This document shows, piece after piece, positions 37,883 to 46,395 of a stretch of DNA of 64,000 nucleotides. The DNA is taken from assembly GCF_023243045.1 (NCBI RefSeq), contig NZ_JALKFX010000003.1, forward strand, positions 18,003-82,002. The letters run 5' to 3'. Origin of the DNA: Frankia sp. AgB32 (lineage in GTDB: Bacteria > Actinomycetota > Actinomycetes > Frankiales > Frankiaceae). Numbering within the stretch: the stretch's first letter is position 1; every line of letters begins with the position of its first letter. A program made the translations under genes and the position numbers. A model generated the notes under the pieces. It worked only from the letters and a program-made list of their open reading frames with translations, was not told where the DNA came from and ran no database searches.

Positions 37883-38293
37883 TCAGACGATTTCCACCGG
37901 CTCCTCGGTGACCGCTCCGTCGACGATCCGGAACGACCGGAACTCGGTGCTGTCGGGTTCCCGGGTGGAGGCCAGCACGTAGTGGGCGCCCGGCTCGCCG
38001 GCGAGCGAGATGTCCGTACGGGAGGGATAGGCCTCCGTAGCGGTGTGCGAGTGGTAGATCACGACGGGCTCCTCGTCGCGGTCGTCCATCTCCCGCCACA
38101 CGCGCAGCTGCTCGGTCGCGTCGAAGCGGTAGAAGGTCGGCGAGCGCTCGGCGTTCTCCATCGCGATGAACCGCTCCGGCCGGTCCGAGCCGGCCGGGCC
38201 GGCGACGACGCCACACGCCTCGTCGGGGTGGTCACGGCGGGCATGGGCGACGATCGCCTCGTAGCAGGCACGGTCGATACGCAGCACAGGCAC
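37883..38293 (-). CDS. mec: JAMM/MPN metalloprotease Mec
   Basis: 136 residues from GTG 38293. The JAMM zinc site is complete: an upstream Glu (DEACGVVAG), then HSHTATEAYPSRTD (H-S-H ... D). In Mycobacterium, Mec releases cysteine from the CysO-cysteine adduct. Here it probably also trims the CysO tail. Located between DUF2017 and cysO, as in other actinobacteria, with a 195-bp spacer before cysO, longer than elsewhere in the group. Confidence 0.92.
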   Translation of the reverse strand: MPVLRIDRACYEAIVAHARRDHPDEACGVVAGPAGSDRPERFIAMENAERSPTFYRFDATEQLRVWREMDDRDEEPVVIYHSHTATEAYPSRTDISLAGEPGAHYVLASTREPDSTEFRSFRIVDGAVTEEPVEIV

Positions 38294-38342
38294 ACCGTAC
38301 GACGCGGACAGGCGGATCCGGGCGGCTCTTTCGAGACGGCCG

Positions 38343-38882
38343 TCAGTCCAGGGCCCGGGTGAGGTCGTCCAGCAGCTCGGTCAGGAAGGCGTACACCGCC
38401 ACCAGCGGGCGGCGTGGGTCGTCGGGCTCGAGATGTTCGAGCTCGGTGGTCGAGTCGTCGTCGGTGAGCGCGAGCCGGGTACCGAGGACGAGACGCAGGT
38501 CGTTCAGGGTGGTCAGCCAGTCCTGGGCCGCGGCCTCGTCGAGCACGCGCGCCCGGCCCGGGGCGGGCACGGCGGCCAGGACCCGGCGGGCGGCCTCCCG
38601 CTTGCGGGCCAGCAGGTCGTCGGTCCGACGGCGGCGGAAGTCACCGGAGGCCATCGGATCGTCGGGATACGGGTCCGGTAGCAGCCGGGCCAGGGCCGGG
38701 TCGTCCGGCGGCGGAGGCGCGGTGTCGCGCAGCCCGACCAACGCCTCCAGCGGGTCCTCGACCGGCGGCGCCTCGAGCAGCGCGTCGATCTGGCCGACCA
38801 GTTCGGACAGCAGCGTCGCCTCGAGCTCGGGCAGCCTCAGCTCGATCCCGGCACGGGTGCGACGGAAACCGTCAGCGGCCAC
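38343..38882 (-). CDS. DUF2017 family protein
   Basis: 179 residues from GTG 38882; the frame opens further upstream to 38957. Helical, acidic: RLPELEATLLSELVGQIDALL, DFRRRRTDDLLARKREAARRVL, WLTTLNDLRLVLGTRL. DUF2017 is fixed between clpS and mec in many actinobacteria and has no proven role. A 49-bp spacer separates it from mec. Confidence 0.85.
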   Translation of the reverse strand: MAADGFRRTRAGIELRLPELEATLLSELVGQIDALLEAPPVEDPLEALVGLRDTAPPPPDDPALARLLPDPYPDDPMASGDFRRRRTDDLLARKREAARRVLAAVPAPGRARVLDEAAAQDWLTTLNDLRLVLGTRLALTDDDSTTELEHLEPDDPRRPLVAVYAFLTELLDDLTRALD

Positions 38883-39608
38883 GTCCTCGCGTCCTTCCTC
38901 GCTGGGACATACCCCGCCGCAGACCCATGCCCCGCTGGGACACACGGCGGCAGGCATGCCGGTCGCGGGGCGACCGCCGCCAGCCTAGTGCAGTCGGTGG
39001 CCGACGCCCCGACACCATCCGGGCCCCAAATGCGGAGAGTAGCCAATCGGCCCGGCGACGACGGCCGGAGCGCGGGGCCGACTACCCCCCTTTGGGGGTG
39101 ACAGGGTGCCTACCCCCCCCGAAAGGGGTGGCACCACGGAACTAGAAAAACCGAGATGCCCTCACCACACAGCATTACCTCACGAACATCACGGATAACC
39201 ATACGTGACCAAGGTCGACTCGTCGAGGGCCGCCAGCCGAAATCCCGGAATATTCCACCGCACCAGTCGAATCAGTCGGCGAGCCGCGCAAAACCAGCCA
39301 CCATTCACCAGCGCCAGCCCATCGCCGGTCCCACAACAGAAGTACACTCGGTCACCGGACGATAAACAGGCGTCGCCAGCGGCATGACAACGGCCCGCGG
39401 AACAGCCAAGAAAACACCGGCCCGGAAACCCCGGGAAAGCCTTTCCGTACCCGCCACCGAAACGACCGGCGGAACAGCGCCAGTCGCCTGCGCTCAATGC
39501 GGCGCGGCGGGGGGCGGACGATTCCGGCGAGTGCGGGTCAGGTCGTGTCCGGCCGATCATGGTAGGGGCATCCGGACACCGAGCCCCCAAAGCGACCAGA
39601 TCAACCTG
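38883..39608. other. Long gap between clpS and DUF2017 gene
   Basis: About 726 bp with no supportable gene. It breaks what is usually a tight clpS-DUF2017 pair. It includes a cluster of C/G runs (39084-39129) and a lower-GC part (39130-39400). Confidence 0.45.
39084..39129. other. Paired C/G-run hairpins
   Basis: Two adjacent hairpins: ACCCCC/GGGGGT (39084-39089, 39094-39099), and a C-run pairing with GGGGT across a GAAA-containing loop (39112-39129). They lie about 200 bp upstream of the DUF2017 gene; possibly a terminator for clpS transcripts or an attenuator. Confidence 0.4.
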
Positions 39609-39908
39609 CTAGTCCTGGGCGATGGTGGCCCACAGGCCGTAGGCATGCAGCCGCTCGGCATCGGCCTCCATCTCCTCCCGGGTCCCGGTCGCGACCGAGG
39701 CTCGGCCCTTGTGATGGACGTCGAGCATGAGCTCGGTGGCCTTCGGCTTGCTGTAGCCGAACAGCTTCTGGAACACGTAGGTCACGTAGGACATGAGGTT
39801 GATCGGGTCGTTCCAGACGATCGTGACCCAGGGCCGATCGTCGTCGACGGCCTCGTCGACCTCCTCCACGTCGAGGGGCGACACCGATGCGACAGACACG
39901 AGACCCAT
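39609..39908 (-). CDS. clpS: ATP-dependent Clp protease adaptor ClpS
   Basis: 99 residues from ATG 39908. The ClpS core [27 protein letters not shown], then [16 protein letters not shown] and [19 protein letters not shown], gives the N-degron pocket fold. It delivers N-end-rule substrates to ClpC/ClpA. The N-terminal extension is acidic and of usual length. It begins 30 bp after the NrtR-like gene, so it is co-transcribed with it. Confidence 0.95.
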   Translation of the reverse strand: MGLVSVASVSPLDVEEVDEAVDDDRPWVTIVWNDPINLMSYVTYVFQKLFGYSKPKATELMLDVHHKGRASVATGTREEMEADAERLHAYGLWATIAQD

Positions 39909-39937
39909 TGTTGCGCGTCCGCCGCCCGGCAACGCAG

Positions 39938-40624
39938 TCAGACGGACCGGCGCAGCAGCGGCGGGTGCAGCGCGGTGGCCGGACCCCGCCGGTACAGCTC
40001 GGCCGGCCGGCCACCACCGCGCGGCGGGGTCCGCCGGCCCAGCGGCACGACGAAGCCGGGGGTGGACAGCACCTTGCGGCGGAAGTTCGGCGCGTCCAGC
40101 GCCACCCCCCACGCGGCCTCGTAGACCCGCCGCAGGTCGGCGAGGGTGAACTGGACCTCGCAGAACGCCGCGGCGAGCGGCGTGTACTCGAGCTTCGCCC
40201 GCGCCCGCTCCACGCCGTCCGCGACGATCCGCCGCTGGTCGACGGCGACGCCCTCGCCGTCCGGCGCGGTCGGCTCCTCGACCGGCCACCATCGCGGCAG
40301 CGGGCCGGGCCGGCTCGGCGGCGGCGGCAGGTTCGGCAGCAGGGCCAGGTAGGCGACACTGACGCCGGGTGCCCGCGCGCCCTGCCAGGGCCCCCCGTAG
40401 GTCCGGAGCTGTTCCAGATGGCCCGTGGCCGTGACGCCGGTCTCCGCCGCGAGCTGGCGCGCGGCGCAGGTGTCGAGGTCCTGGTCACCGTCGACGAAGC
40501 CACCGGGCAGCGCCCAGTCCAGCGGTGACGGGTCGTCGTCCCGGCGGACCACCAGCACCCGCAGCCGGCCGGCGCGCAGCGTCAGCAGGACGAGGTCCAC
40601 GGTCACGGCGACGACGGGCGGCAC
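39938..40624 (-). CDS. NrtR-like Nudix-fold transcriptional regulator of NAD metabolism
   Basis: 228 residues from GTG 40624 (GGAGG is unusually close, 1 nt). Nudix-fold N-terminal domain with a decayed box [24 protein letters not shown], here split as GGFVDGDQ then RQLAAETGV: the catalytic Glu residues are replaced, as in NrtR sensors that bind ADP-ribose instead of cutting it. The C-terminal winged helix ([20 protein letters not shown], then [12 protein letters not shown]) follows the NrtR/COG4111 pattern. It sits 45 bp after pncB in the same operon, strongly suggesting control of NAD salvage. Confidence 0.88.
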   Translation of the reverse strand: MPPVVAVTVDLVLLTLRAGRLRVLVVRRDDDPSPLDWALPGGFVDGDQDLDTCAARQLAAETGVTATGHLEQLRTYGGPWQGARAPGVSVAYLALLPNLPPPPSRPGPLPRWWPVEEPTAPDGEGVAVDQRRIVADGVERARAKLEYTPLAAAFCEVQFTLADLRRVYEAAWGVALDAPNFRRKVLSTPGFVVPLGRRTPPRGGGRPAELYRRGPATALHPPLLRRSV

Positions 40625-40668
40625 ACCTCCAGTCTGGCCATCGCGACCGGCTCCGGAGCCGGCGGGTC

Positions 40669-41982
40669 TCAGTGCCGGGTGGTGTGCACCACAGGCAGGC
40701 AGGGCTGGCCGAAGCGGACGTCGCGGGCCGTCGGCGGGAGGGCCGCGAACGCCCGGGCGTGATGCTCACGGGCCCGGCGGGTGCCCGCCGCCCCGGTCAG
40801 CCCGTCGTCGACGGCCCTGCCGTCGATCATGATCGGACGCAGCAGCTCGCGGTCGGCGCCGGCGACCGGCACGGGCGCGGCGGGGGCGGGTGCGGCGGCA
40901 CCGGGCAGGACGACGTCCGCGACGGCCCGGCCGCTGGGGTCATGGCGGCGCACGACCCGCTTGCGGCCACCGCGGGAGCTCTTGCCCACCGACCGCTTCG
41001 CCACGGCGGCGCCGTCGACCTCGACAAGCTTGTAGACGAAGCCCGCCGTGGGCGCGCCCGACCCGGTGACCAGGCTGGTGCCGACCCCGTAGCCGTCGAC
41101 GGGCGAGCTGGCGAGCCGCGAGATCGCGTGCTCGTCGAGATCGCCGGTCACGATGATCCGGGTGCCGGTGGCACCGAGGGCGTCGAGCTGGGCGCGGCCG
41201 GCCGTGGCCTGCGCGGACAGGTCGCCGCTGTCGATCCGGATGGCGCCGAGCCCGGGGCCGGCGGCGGCCACCGCCGCGGCGATGCCCGCGGGGACGTCAT
41301 AGGTGTCCACCAGCAGCGTCGTGTCGGCCCCCAGGGCGGCGACCTGGGCCGCGAACGCGTCGGCCTCGCTGGCGTGCGCCAGGGTGAACGCGTGGGCGCT
41401 GGTGCCGACGCTGGGGACCTCGAACGTCCGCGCCGCCTCCAGGTTGGAGGTCGCGGTGAAGCCGGCGAGATAGGCCGCGCGGGCGGCGGCGACGGCGGCC
41501 GCCTCGTGGGTCCGCCGGGAACCCATCTCCAGGCATGGACGCCCGTCCGCGGCGACGACCATCCGCGCGGCGGCCGCGGCGATGGCACTGTCGTGGTTGA
41601 GCACGGACAGCACGAGCGTCTCCAGCAGGACGGCCTGCGCGAACGTGCCCTCGACGGCGAGGACCGGCGTGCCGGCGAAGAAGGGCTCGCCCTCGGCGAA
41701 GGCGTGGATGTCCCCGCGGAACCGGTAGTCACCGAGCCAGTCCGCGGTGGCGTCGTCGACGGCGCCCGTGGCACGCAGCGCGCTGGTCTCGGCCGGGCCG
41801 AAGCGGAAGTCGGCGAGGGCCGCGAGCAGCCGGCCACTGCCGGCGAACACACCGAAGCGACGACCGGGCGGGAGGGAGCGAGTGAAGACCTCGAAGACCA
41901 CGTGTCGATCTGCCGCACCTGACCGCAGCGCGGCCCGCAGCATCGTCAACTCATAGTGATCGGTCATAAGGGCCGTGGACAC
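40669..41982 (-). CDS. pncB: Nicotinate phosphoribosyltransferase
   Basis: 437 residues from GTG 41982; ATG 41967 is an alternative. NAPRTase motifs: TDHYELTMLRAALRSG, RRFGVFAGSGRLL, EGEPFFAGTPVLAVEGTFAQAVLLET, MGSRRTHEAAAV, GTSAHAF and RIDSGDLSAQA. It makes nicotinate mononucleotide from nicotinate and PRPP in NAD salvage. First gene of a likely pncB-nrtR-clpS transcript. A hydrophobic Ala/Pro insert sits near residue 380. Confidence 0.94.
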   Translation of the reverse strand: MSTALMTDHYELTMLRAALRSGAADRHVVFEVFTRSLPPGRRFGVFAGSGRLLAALADFRFGPAETSALRATGAVDDATADWLGDYRFRGDIHAFAEGEPFFAGTPVLAVEGTFAQAVLLETLVLSVLNHDSAIAAAAARMVVAADGRPCLEMGSRRTHEAAAVAAARAAYLAGFTATSNLEAARTFEVPSVGTSAHAFTLAHASEADAFAAQVAALGADTTLLVDTYDVPAGIAAAVAAAGPGLGAIRIDSGDLSAQATAGRAQLDALGATGTRIIVTGDLDEHAISRLASSPVDGYGVGTSLVTGSGAPTAGFVYKLVEVDGAAVAKRSVGKSSRGGRKRVVRRHDPSGRAVADVVLPGAAAPAPAAPVPVAGADRELLRPIMIDGRAVDDGLTGAAGTRRAREHHARAFAALPPTARDVRFGQPCLPVVHTTRH

Positions 41983-42258
41983 CCGGAACACGGTAGGGAC
42001 GACTACGGCCAGATGCGCGTCAACCACGCCCCCGTCGGCCAACCGGCGGGCCGGGGTTCGCGGAACCGGCCGCGTGTTGGTCCAGCGGTGAGACGGCGGT
42101 CCTCCCCCATGATGGCTCTCACCACCCGCCCGGCCCCACCGTCAGCACGACAGCCGTTCAGCACGCGAAGCCAGCCGGATTTCCGCCACCACGAGACGAC
42201 CGGGAGTGCCGCGACGTGACGACGCCCGTGATCGCGGAGTACCACGTGCCGGCGGTCA

Positions 42259-42504
42259 TTGACCGGGACCACAACTGCCGCGCCGGGTCACTATGCGATC
42301 GTCTTCCTCGTGGACCACAGCAATGCGGGTATCTTCCTCGTCGTGGTGGGTGGCGCGCTGCTCGCGCTGCTGGTGTTCGGCTCTCGCGCGGGACGCGGTA
42401 TCGGCCGGGATGTCTGGAGCCGGATCCGCTTCTTTCGTTGGATACTCGTGGCCATCATCATCGTGATCATCTGGGACCTACACGACGGGCTGCCCAACCA
42501 ATGA
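42259..42504 (+). CDS. Small two-helix membrane protein
   Basis: 81 residues from TTG 42259, or about 64 from GTG 42310, which may be the real start (VDHSNAGIF). Two membrane segments (IFLVVVGGALLALLVFG and ILVAIIIVIIWDL) flank a basic loop. Not a named family. The AT-richer region on both sides suggests it has its own promoter. Confidence 0.55.
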   Translation: MTGTTTAAPGHYAIVFLVDHSNAGIFLVVVGGALLALLVFGSRAGRGIGRDVWSRIRFFRWILVAIIIVIIWDLHDGLPNQ

Positions 42505-42652
42505 AGGCGCAACTGTGGACATCGCCTCCGAATAACCCATGGCAATGGAGATGTTGCACAACGGAGTGGTCGATTTATGCCAGTGCGCTCCTAGATGCCC
42601 GGCTAGTTATGCTCACTTCGCGTAACACGGTTGCCGGACGAGAGGACAGCGG

Positions 42653-44149
42653 GTGACTGGTCAAACCTGGCTCTGGACGCCGCCGCGGGCCACTCCAGCC
42701 AGTGTCGGCGTCGGCCAGCTCCTGAAGGCCTACCGGCAGGCGCACGGCCTGACCCAACAGCAGCTCGCCGACCGGCTGGGCTTCGACCAGTCCTATGTGT
42801 CGAAGGTCGAGAGCGGCCGCCGGGCCATCCACGACATCTCCACCCTGCGTCACATCGCCCGCAACCTCGCGCTGTCCCCCGAGGACGTGGGGCTCGCGCC
42901 GGGAGCGATGGCCGACCGGCGCCGCGACGCCGGCCCGCGCAGCGCCGCGGCCGAACAGGTCGCCGCCAGCCAGCGCGCCTGGCGGTTGACCCGCGACCAC
43001 CTCAACCACCACCGCATCAGCCTGGCGCGCGCCGCCGTGCGGCTGTACCCGGAGTCCGACCGGCTCGGCAGCGGGCTGCTCGCCCGGCCGGGCTGGGTCT
43101 GGGACCGGCCCGTCGACATCGACGAGGTCAACCTGCGCTGGAACGACCAGGTCGCCCCGCCACTACTCAAGGGGGACGAGCCGGAGACGGCCGGCAGCCG
43201 GCCGCTGCACGGCGGGGGCAACCCGCAGGCCCGCTACCAGCGCTACACCCGGGCGATGCGCGACCTGGACCGCCCGACGCTGTTCGAGAACCGGCTGAGC
43301 TTCCGGCTGCTGGGCATCAGCGGCGACGGCGGCGCGCCGGCCTCGCCCGACAACCGGCCGACCCTGAGCTTCGGCCACACGACGTACTTCGACGCGGTCG
43401 ACGTCTGCGAGACCGTCGCGCACGAGGCCGCCGCCGCGATGGCCGGCTCCGGGCTGTCGTGGCCGGCGCTGCCGTTCCGGGCCCGCATCGGCAACCCGTT
43501 CGACTTCGGCCGCCGGGTGGCGCTGCCGTCCGTCAACACCTTGACGATCCGGCATGACCGCAACGGTCAGGCGAGCTTCTTCCTGCACCGGCGCAGCGCC
43601 GGATCGGTCGCGACCGCGGGCGGCGTCTACCACGTCATTCCGGCCGGGGTGTTCCAGCCGTCCGGGATCACCGCGACCCACCACAAGGCCGACTTCGACC
43701 TGTGGCGCAACATCATGCGGGAGCTCAGCGAGGAGCTGCTCGGCAATCCCGAGCACGACGGCAGCTCGTCCAGCGCGATCGACTACGCGACCGACGAGCC
43801 GTTCCGTTCGTTCGAGGAGGCGCGCCGCGCTGGCACCGTGCGCGTGTCGTACTTCGGCATCGGCCTCGACGCGTTGACCTTGTTCGGCGAGATACTCACA
43901 GTTGTGGTCATCGACGCCGACGCCTTCGACAAGTTGTTCGGCGGCATGGTGCAGAGCAACACGGAGGGATCGGTCGTCACCGCTGGGCCGAACCGCGCGG
44001 TGACGGAGGGCATCCCGTTCACCCACACCGCCCTGCGGCGCCTCGTCGACACCGAACCGATCGCGCCGTCGGCGGCGGCCTGCCTGGAACTCGCGTGGCG
44101 CCACCGGGAGACTCTGCTGCCCGGCCTGCGCATGCGGACGGCGCACTGA
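42653..44149 (+). CDS. XRE-family regulator with Nudix-like C-terminal region
   Basis: 498 residues from GTG 42653, GAGAGGA about 7 nt upstream. XRE helix-turn-helix at about 20-75 (LLKAYRQAHGLTQQQLADRLG, split here as LLKAYRQAHGLTQQQ and LADRLGFDQSYVSKVESGRR). A central region (about 80-290) is unassigned. Residues about 300-380 carry FLHRRSAG, then YHVIPAGVFQPSG and later RELSEELLG, the elements of a Nudix fold, though the box is expanded by about four residues. A long C-terminal segment completes it. The protein may sense a nucleotide or related metabolite. The neighbouring NrtR-like regulator uses a Nudix sensor too. Confidence 0.75.
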   Translation: MTGQTWLWTPPRATPASVGVGQLLKAYRQAHGLTQQQLADRLGFDQSYVSKVESGRRAIHDISTLRHIARNLALSPEDVGLAPGAMADRRRDAGPRSAAAEQVAASQRAWRLTRDHLNHHRISLARAAVRLYPESDRLGSGLLARPGWVWDRPVDIDEVNLRWNDQVAPPLLKGDEPETAGSRPLHGGGNPQARYQRYTRAMRDLDRPTLFENRLSFRLLGISGDGGAPASPDNRPTLSFGHTTYFDAVDVCETVAHEAAAAMAGSGLSWPALPFRARIGNPFDFGRRVALPSVNTLTIRHDRNGQASFFLHRRSAGSVATAGGVYHVIPAGVFQPSGITATHHKADFDLWRNIMRELSEELLGNPEHDGSSSSAIDYATDEPFRSFEEARRAGTVRVSYFGIGLDALTLFGEILTVVVIDADAFDKLFGGMVQSNTEGSVVTAGPNRAVTEGIPFTHTALRRLVDTEPIAPSAAACLELAWRHRETLLPGLRMRTAH

Positions 44150-44157
44150 TCCGGGAT

Positions 44158-45153
44158 ATGCGCGTCCTGGTCACCGGTGCGTCCGGCTTCATCGGCAGCG
44201 TGGTTACGGACGCGCTCGCCGGTGCCGGTCACACGGTGACGGCGATGGTCCGCGACCGCTCGTCGGCGCCGGCCTTCGCGCCCGGCGTCGAGGTGGTGGC
44301 CGCGGATCTGCTCGAACCCGGGCAGCTCAGCGCGGCCGGGGTGGCCCGCGGGTTCGACGGGGTGTGCCACCTCGCGGCGCTGACCCGGGTGCGGGAGTCC
44401 CGCCTGGCGCCGCTGCGCTACTTCCAGGCGAACCTCTCGGGCACCGCCAACCTGCTGACCGCGCTGGAGGTCGGCACCGAGCGGACCGGGGTCGCCCCGG
44501 CGTTCGTGTTCGGCTCCAGCTGCGCGGTCTACGGCGACGTCGACCTCACCGGGGTGCCGGAGAGTCGCCGGCCGGACCCGTCCAACCCGTACGGGGCGTC
44601 CAAGCTCGCCGCCGAGCGGCTGCTCGGCCACCAGGCCGGCACCGGCCTGCTCGGCGTGGTCATCCTGCGGTCGTTCAACGTGGCGGGCGCGGTCGAGGGC
44701 CACTTCGACCACGACGACAGCCGGATCATCCCGGCGGCGATCGCGGTGGCGAGCGGCCGGCGGGACGTGTTCCGGGTGAACGGCGACGGGCAGGCGCTGC
44801 GGGAGTACGTCCACGTCGGGGACATGGCCACGGCCTACCTGCGGGCGTTGGACGGCGCCACGAGGGGGGGCTGCGCGGTCTACAACGTGGGCAGCGGCGT
44901 CGGGGTGAGCGTCCTGGACGTCCTCGCCGCGGTCGGCCGGGTCAGCGGCCGACCGGTGCGCCGGGAGAACTGCCCGCCGGTGGCGGAACCGAAGGCGCTC
45001 ATCGGCGACAGCCGGCGCATCCGGGCGGAACTCGGCTGGAGCTCGCCGCGGTCGAGCATCGACCGGATCGTGGCCGACGCCTGGCACCACGGCCGGGCTG
45101 CCGGCGGGACCGGCGTGCCACCTCGGCAACGAAATGTACCGATCATCACCTGA
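44158..45153 (+). CDS. NAD-dependent epimerase/dehydratase (GalE-like)
   Basis: 331 residues from ATG 44158, 9 bp after the XRE gene. Extended SDR: GASGFIG at 7-13, then Tyr145-Lys149 (NPYGASK), and Ser near 120 (FGSSCAVYG). This is the UDP-glucose 4-epimerase-type nucleotide-sugar family. The exact sugar is unknown. The tight spacing suggests co-transcription with the XRE regulator. Confidence 0.88.
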   Translation: MRVLVTGASGFIGSVVTDALAGAGHTVTAMVRDRSSAPAFAPGVEVVAADLLEPGQLSAAGVARGFDGVCHLAALTRVRESRLAPLRYFQANLSGTANLLTALEVGTERTGVAPAFVFGSSCAVYGDVDLTGVPESRRPDPSNPYGASKLAAERLLGHQAGTGLLGVVILRSFNVAGAVEGHFDHDDSRIIPAAIAVASGRRDVFRVNGDGQALREYVHVGDMATAYLRALDGATRGGCAVYNVGSGVGVSVLDVLAAVGRVSGRPVRRENCPPVAEPKALIGDSRRIRAELGWSSPRSSIDRIVADAWHHGRAAGGTGVPPRQRNVPIIT

Positions 45154-45261
45154 GTTCCGCTCAGCACCGGGCCGCCGCGATACCCGCATCCGGGGCTACC
45201 GCACACCGTGGCCACCCCGTAGCCTGTAGCGAAATGTCATCCGACCCCTGAAGGGCTGGCT

Positions 45262-45546
45262 GTGATGGCGGTGGACCGACCCGTGGGCCTGCGGCCCTGC
45301 CACGTCTACGACTACGACGGCGACTACCTGGGCTCGTTCACCACCTGGTCGGCCGCGCACGAGTGGGCCCACCTGCAGGCGGCGATGGGCGGCGTGCAGG
45401 GGCCGCTGGAGATCGAGGACGAGCGGGTCGGGCAGCGCCGCCGGGTCTGGGTGGATCGCTGCGCCGAGAACCTGGAGAGCGCCACGCTCTGTGACGTACT
45501 CGACGGGCCGACCTTCATTCCCACCCAGCCGCGCCCCGCGGACTGA
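45262..45546 (+). CDS. Small conserved-looking hypothetical protein
   Basis: 94 residues from GTG 45262 (ATG 45265 is equal). Compact, with many aromatics (CHVYDYDGDYLGSF, WSAAHEWAHLQ) and a basic middle (GQRRRVWVDR). Looks like a small folded domain of unknown function. No membrane segment. Confidence 0.6.
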   Translation: MMAVDRPVGLRPCHVYDYDGDYLGSFTTWSAAHEWAHLQAAMGGVQGPLEIEDERVGQRRRVWVDRCAENLESATLCDVLDGPTFIPTQPRPAD

Positions 45547-45960
45547 CCCCATCCGGCCGGATCGGTCGGGACCAGCCCCCTGCCGCGCGGGGTCCGTCCG
45601 GCCCCCCGGCGGGTCCTCGAACCGGACTGCCCCCAGCCGCCGGCACCGGCGCCCACCAGGCCAGACGCGACATCCGCGACCGTCCTGGGTCGACATCCGC
45701 GCCCATTCGTTCCATGCTGTCCGCGAGCGGACATACCACTCGGTGTCGCCGCAGGTCGCCTATTCTCAGACAACGGATGCGACGAAGCCTCCCGTGCCGC
45801 CGGAGCTCGCCGAGAACATCCTTGGGCCACCCGACAGCACACCTGTGCAGCTCCGCGCACTAATCTGACGCTGTCGTGCCGAGGACTCATGTCCCGGACG
45901 GGCACCACGTGGGGCGGTGCCCGCGCGACCGATGACGAGACGCTCCTGGGGGAGACGAAA
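45547..45960. other. Intergenic region before the Liv operon
   Basis: About 410 bp with no supportable gene. Probably the promoter region of the Liv transporter operon and its leading membrane gene. Confidence 0.4.
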
Positions 45961-46395
45961 GTGGACGAGCAGACCGCTGGGACCGGTAACCCGCGGCCCA
46001 CCTCGCGCCTGGTGGTCGACGTGGTGCGCGCGCTGCGTGGATGGGTGGTGGCGGCGGCCGGCGGCGTACTGCTTCTCGGCTGCTACCTGGGGGTCTCGAA
46101 GCAGACGGATGTAGCCCTCCAGCTACCTTACGTGGTCTCAGGGGGCTTCGGAGGTCTCGCGCTTGTTCTGATCGGCAGCGCGCTGCTGGTCGCCGACCGC
46201 GTCGACGCCGCCCAGGCCGCGCAGGCCCGCACCAAGGGACAGATCGACGATCTGCACTCCCTGATCATCGCGGCGGCCACCGCCGGCATCGAGGATGAGC
46301 GCGCCGGCTCCCCCGCCCATGCCTCCTACCAGGGCCAGCAGCCGCCCGCGCAGGCGCCGAACTCGTACGTCAGCACGCCCGGCCATCGGGGGTGA
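45961..46395 (+). CDS. Small membrane protein preceding the Liv permease
   Basis: 144 residues from GTG 45961, chosen for GGGGGAG 6 nt upstream; the frame extends to 45889. Two membrane segments (about 28-48 and 58-80), then a Gln/Ala helix (AAQAAQARTKGQIDDLHSLI) and a disordered tail. It overlaps the LivHM start by 4 bp, so translation is coupled. No known family; perhaps an accessory subunit of the transporter. Confidence 0.7.
   Translation: MDEQTAGTGNPRPTSRLVVDVVRALRGWVVAAAGGVLLLGCYLGVSKQTDVALQLPYVVSGGFGGLALVLIGSALLVADRVDAAQAAQARTKGQIDDLHSLIIAAATAGIEDERAGSPAHASYQGQQPPAQAPNSYVSTPGHRG

Noticed and set aside
39189-39590. 133-codon minus-strand frame between clpS and the DUF2017 gene
   Set aside because: Cys/Gly-rich, poor GC3 bias, no recognisable family; kept as non-coding.
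40525-41922. 465-codon plus-strand frame
   Set aside because: Antisense to pncB, which has all its family motifs.
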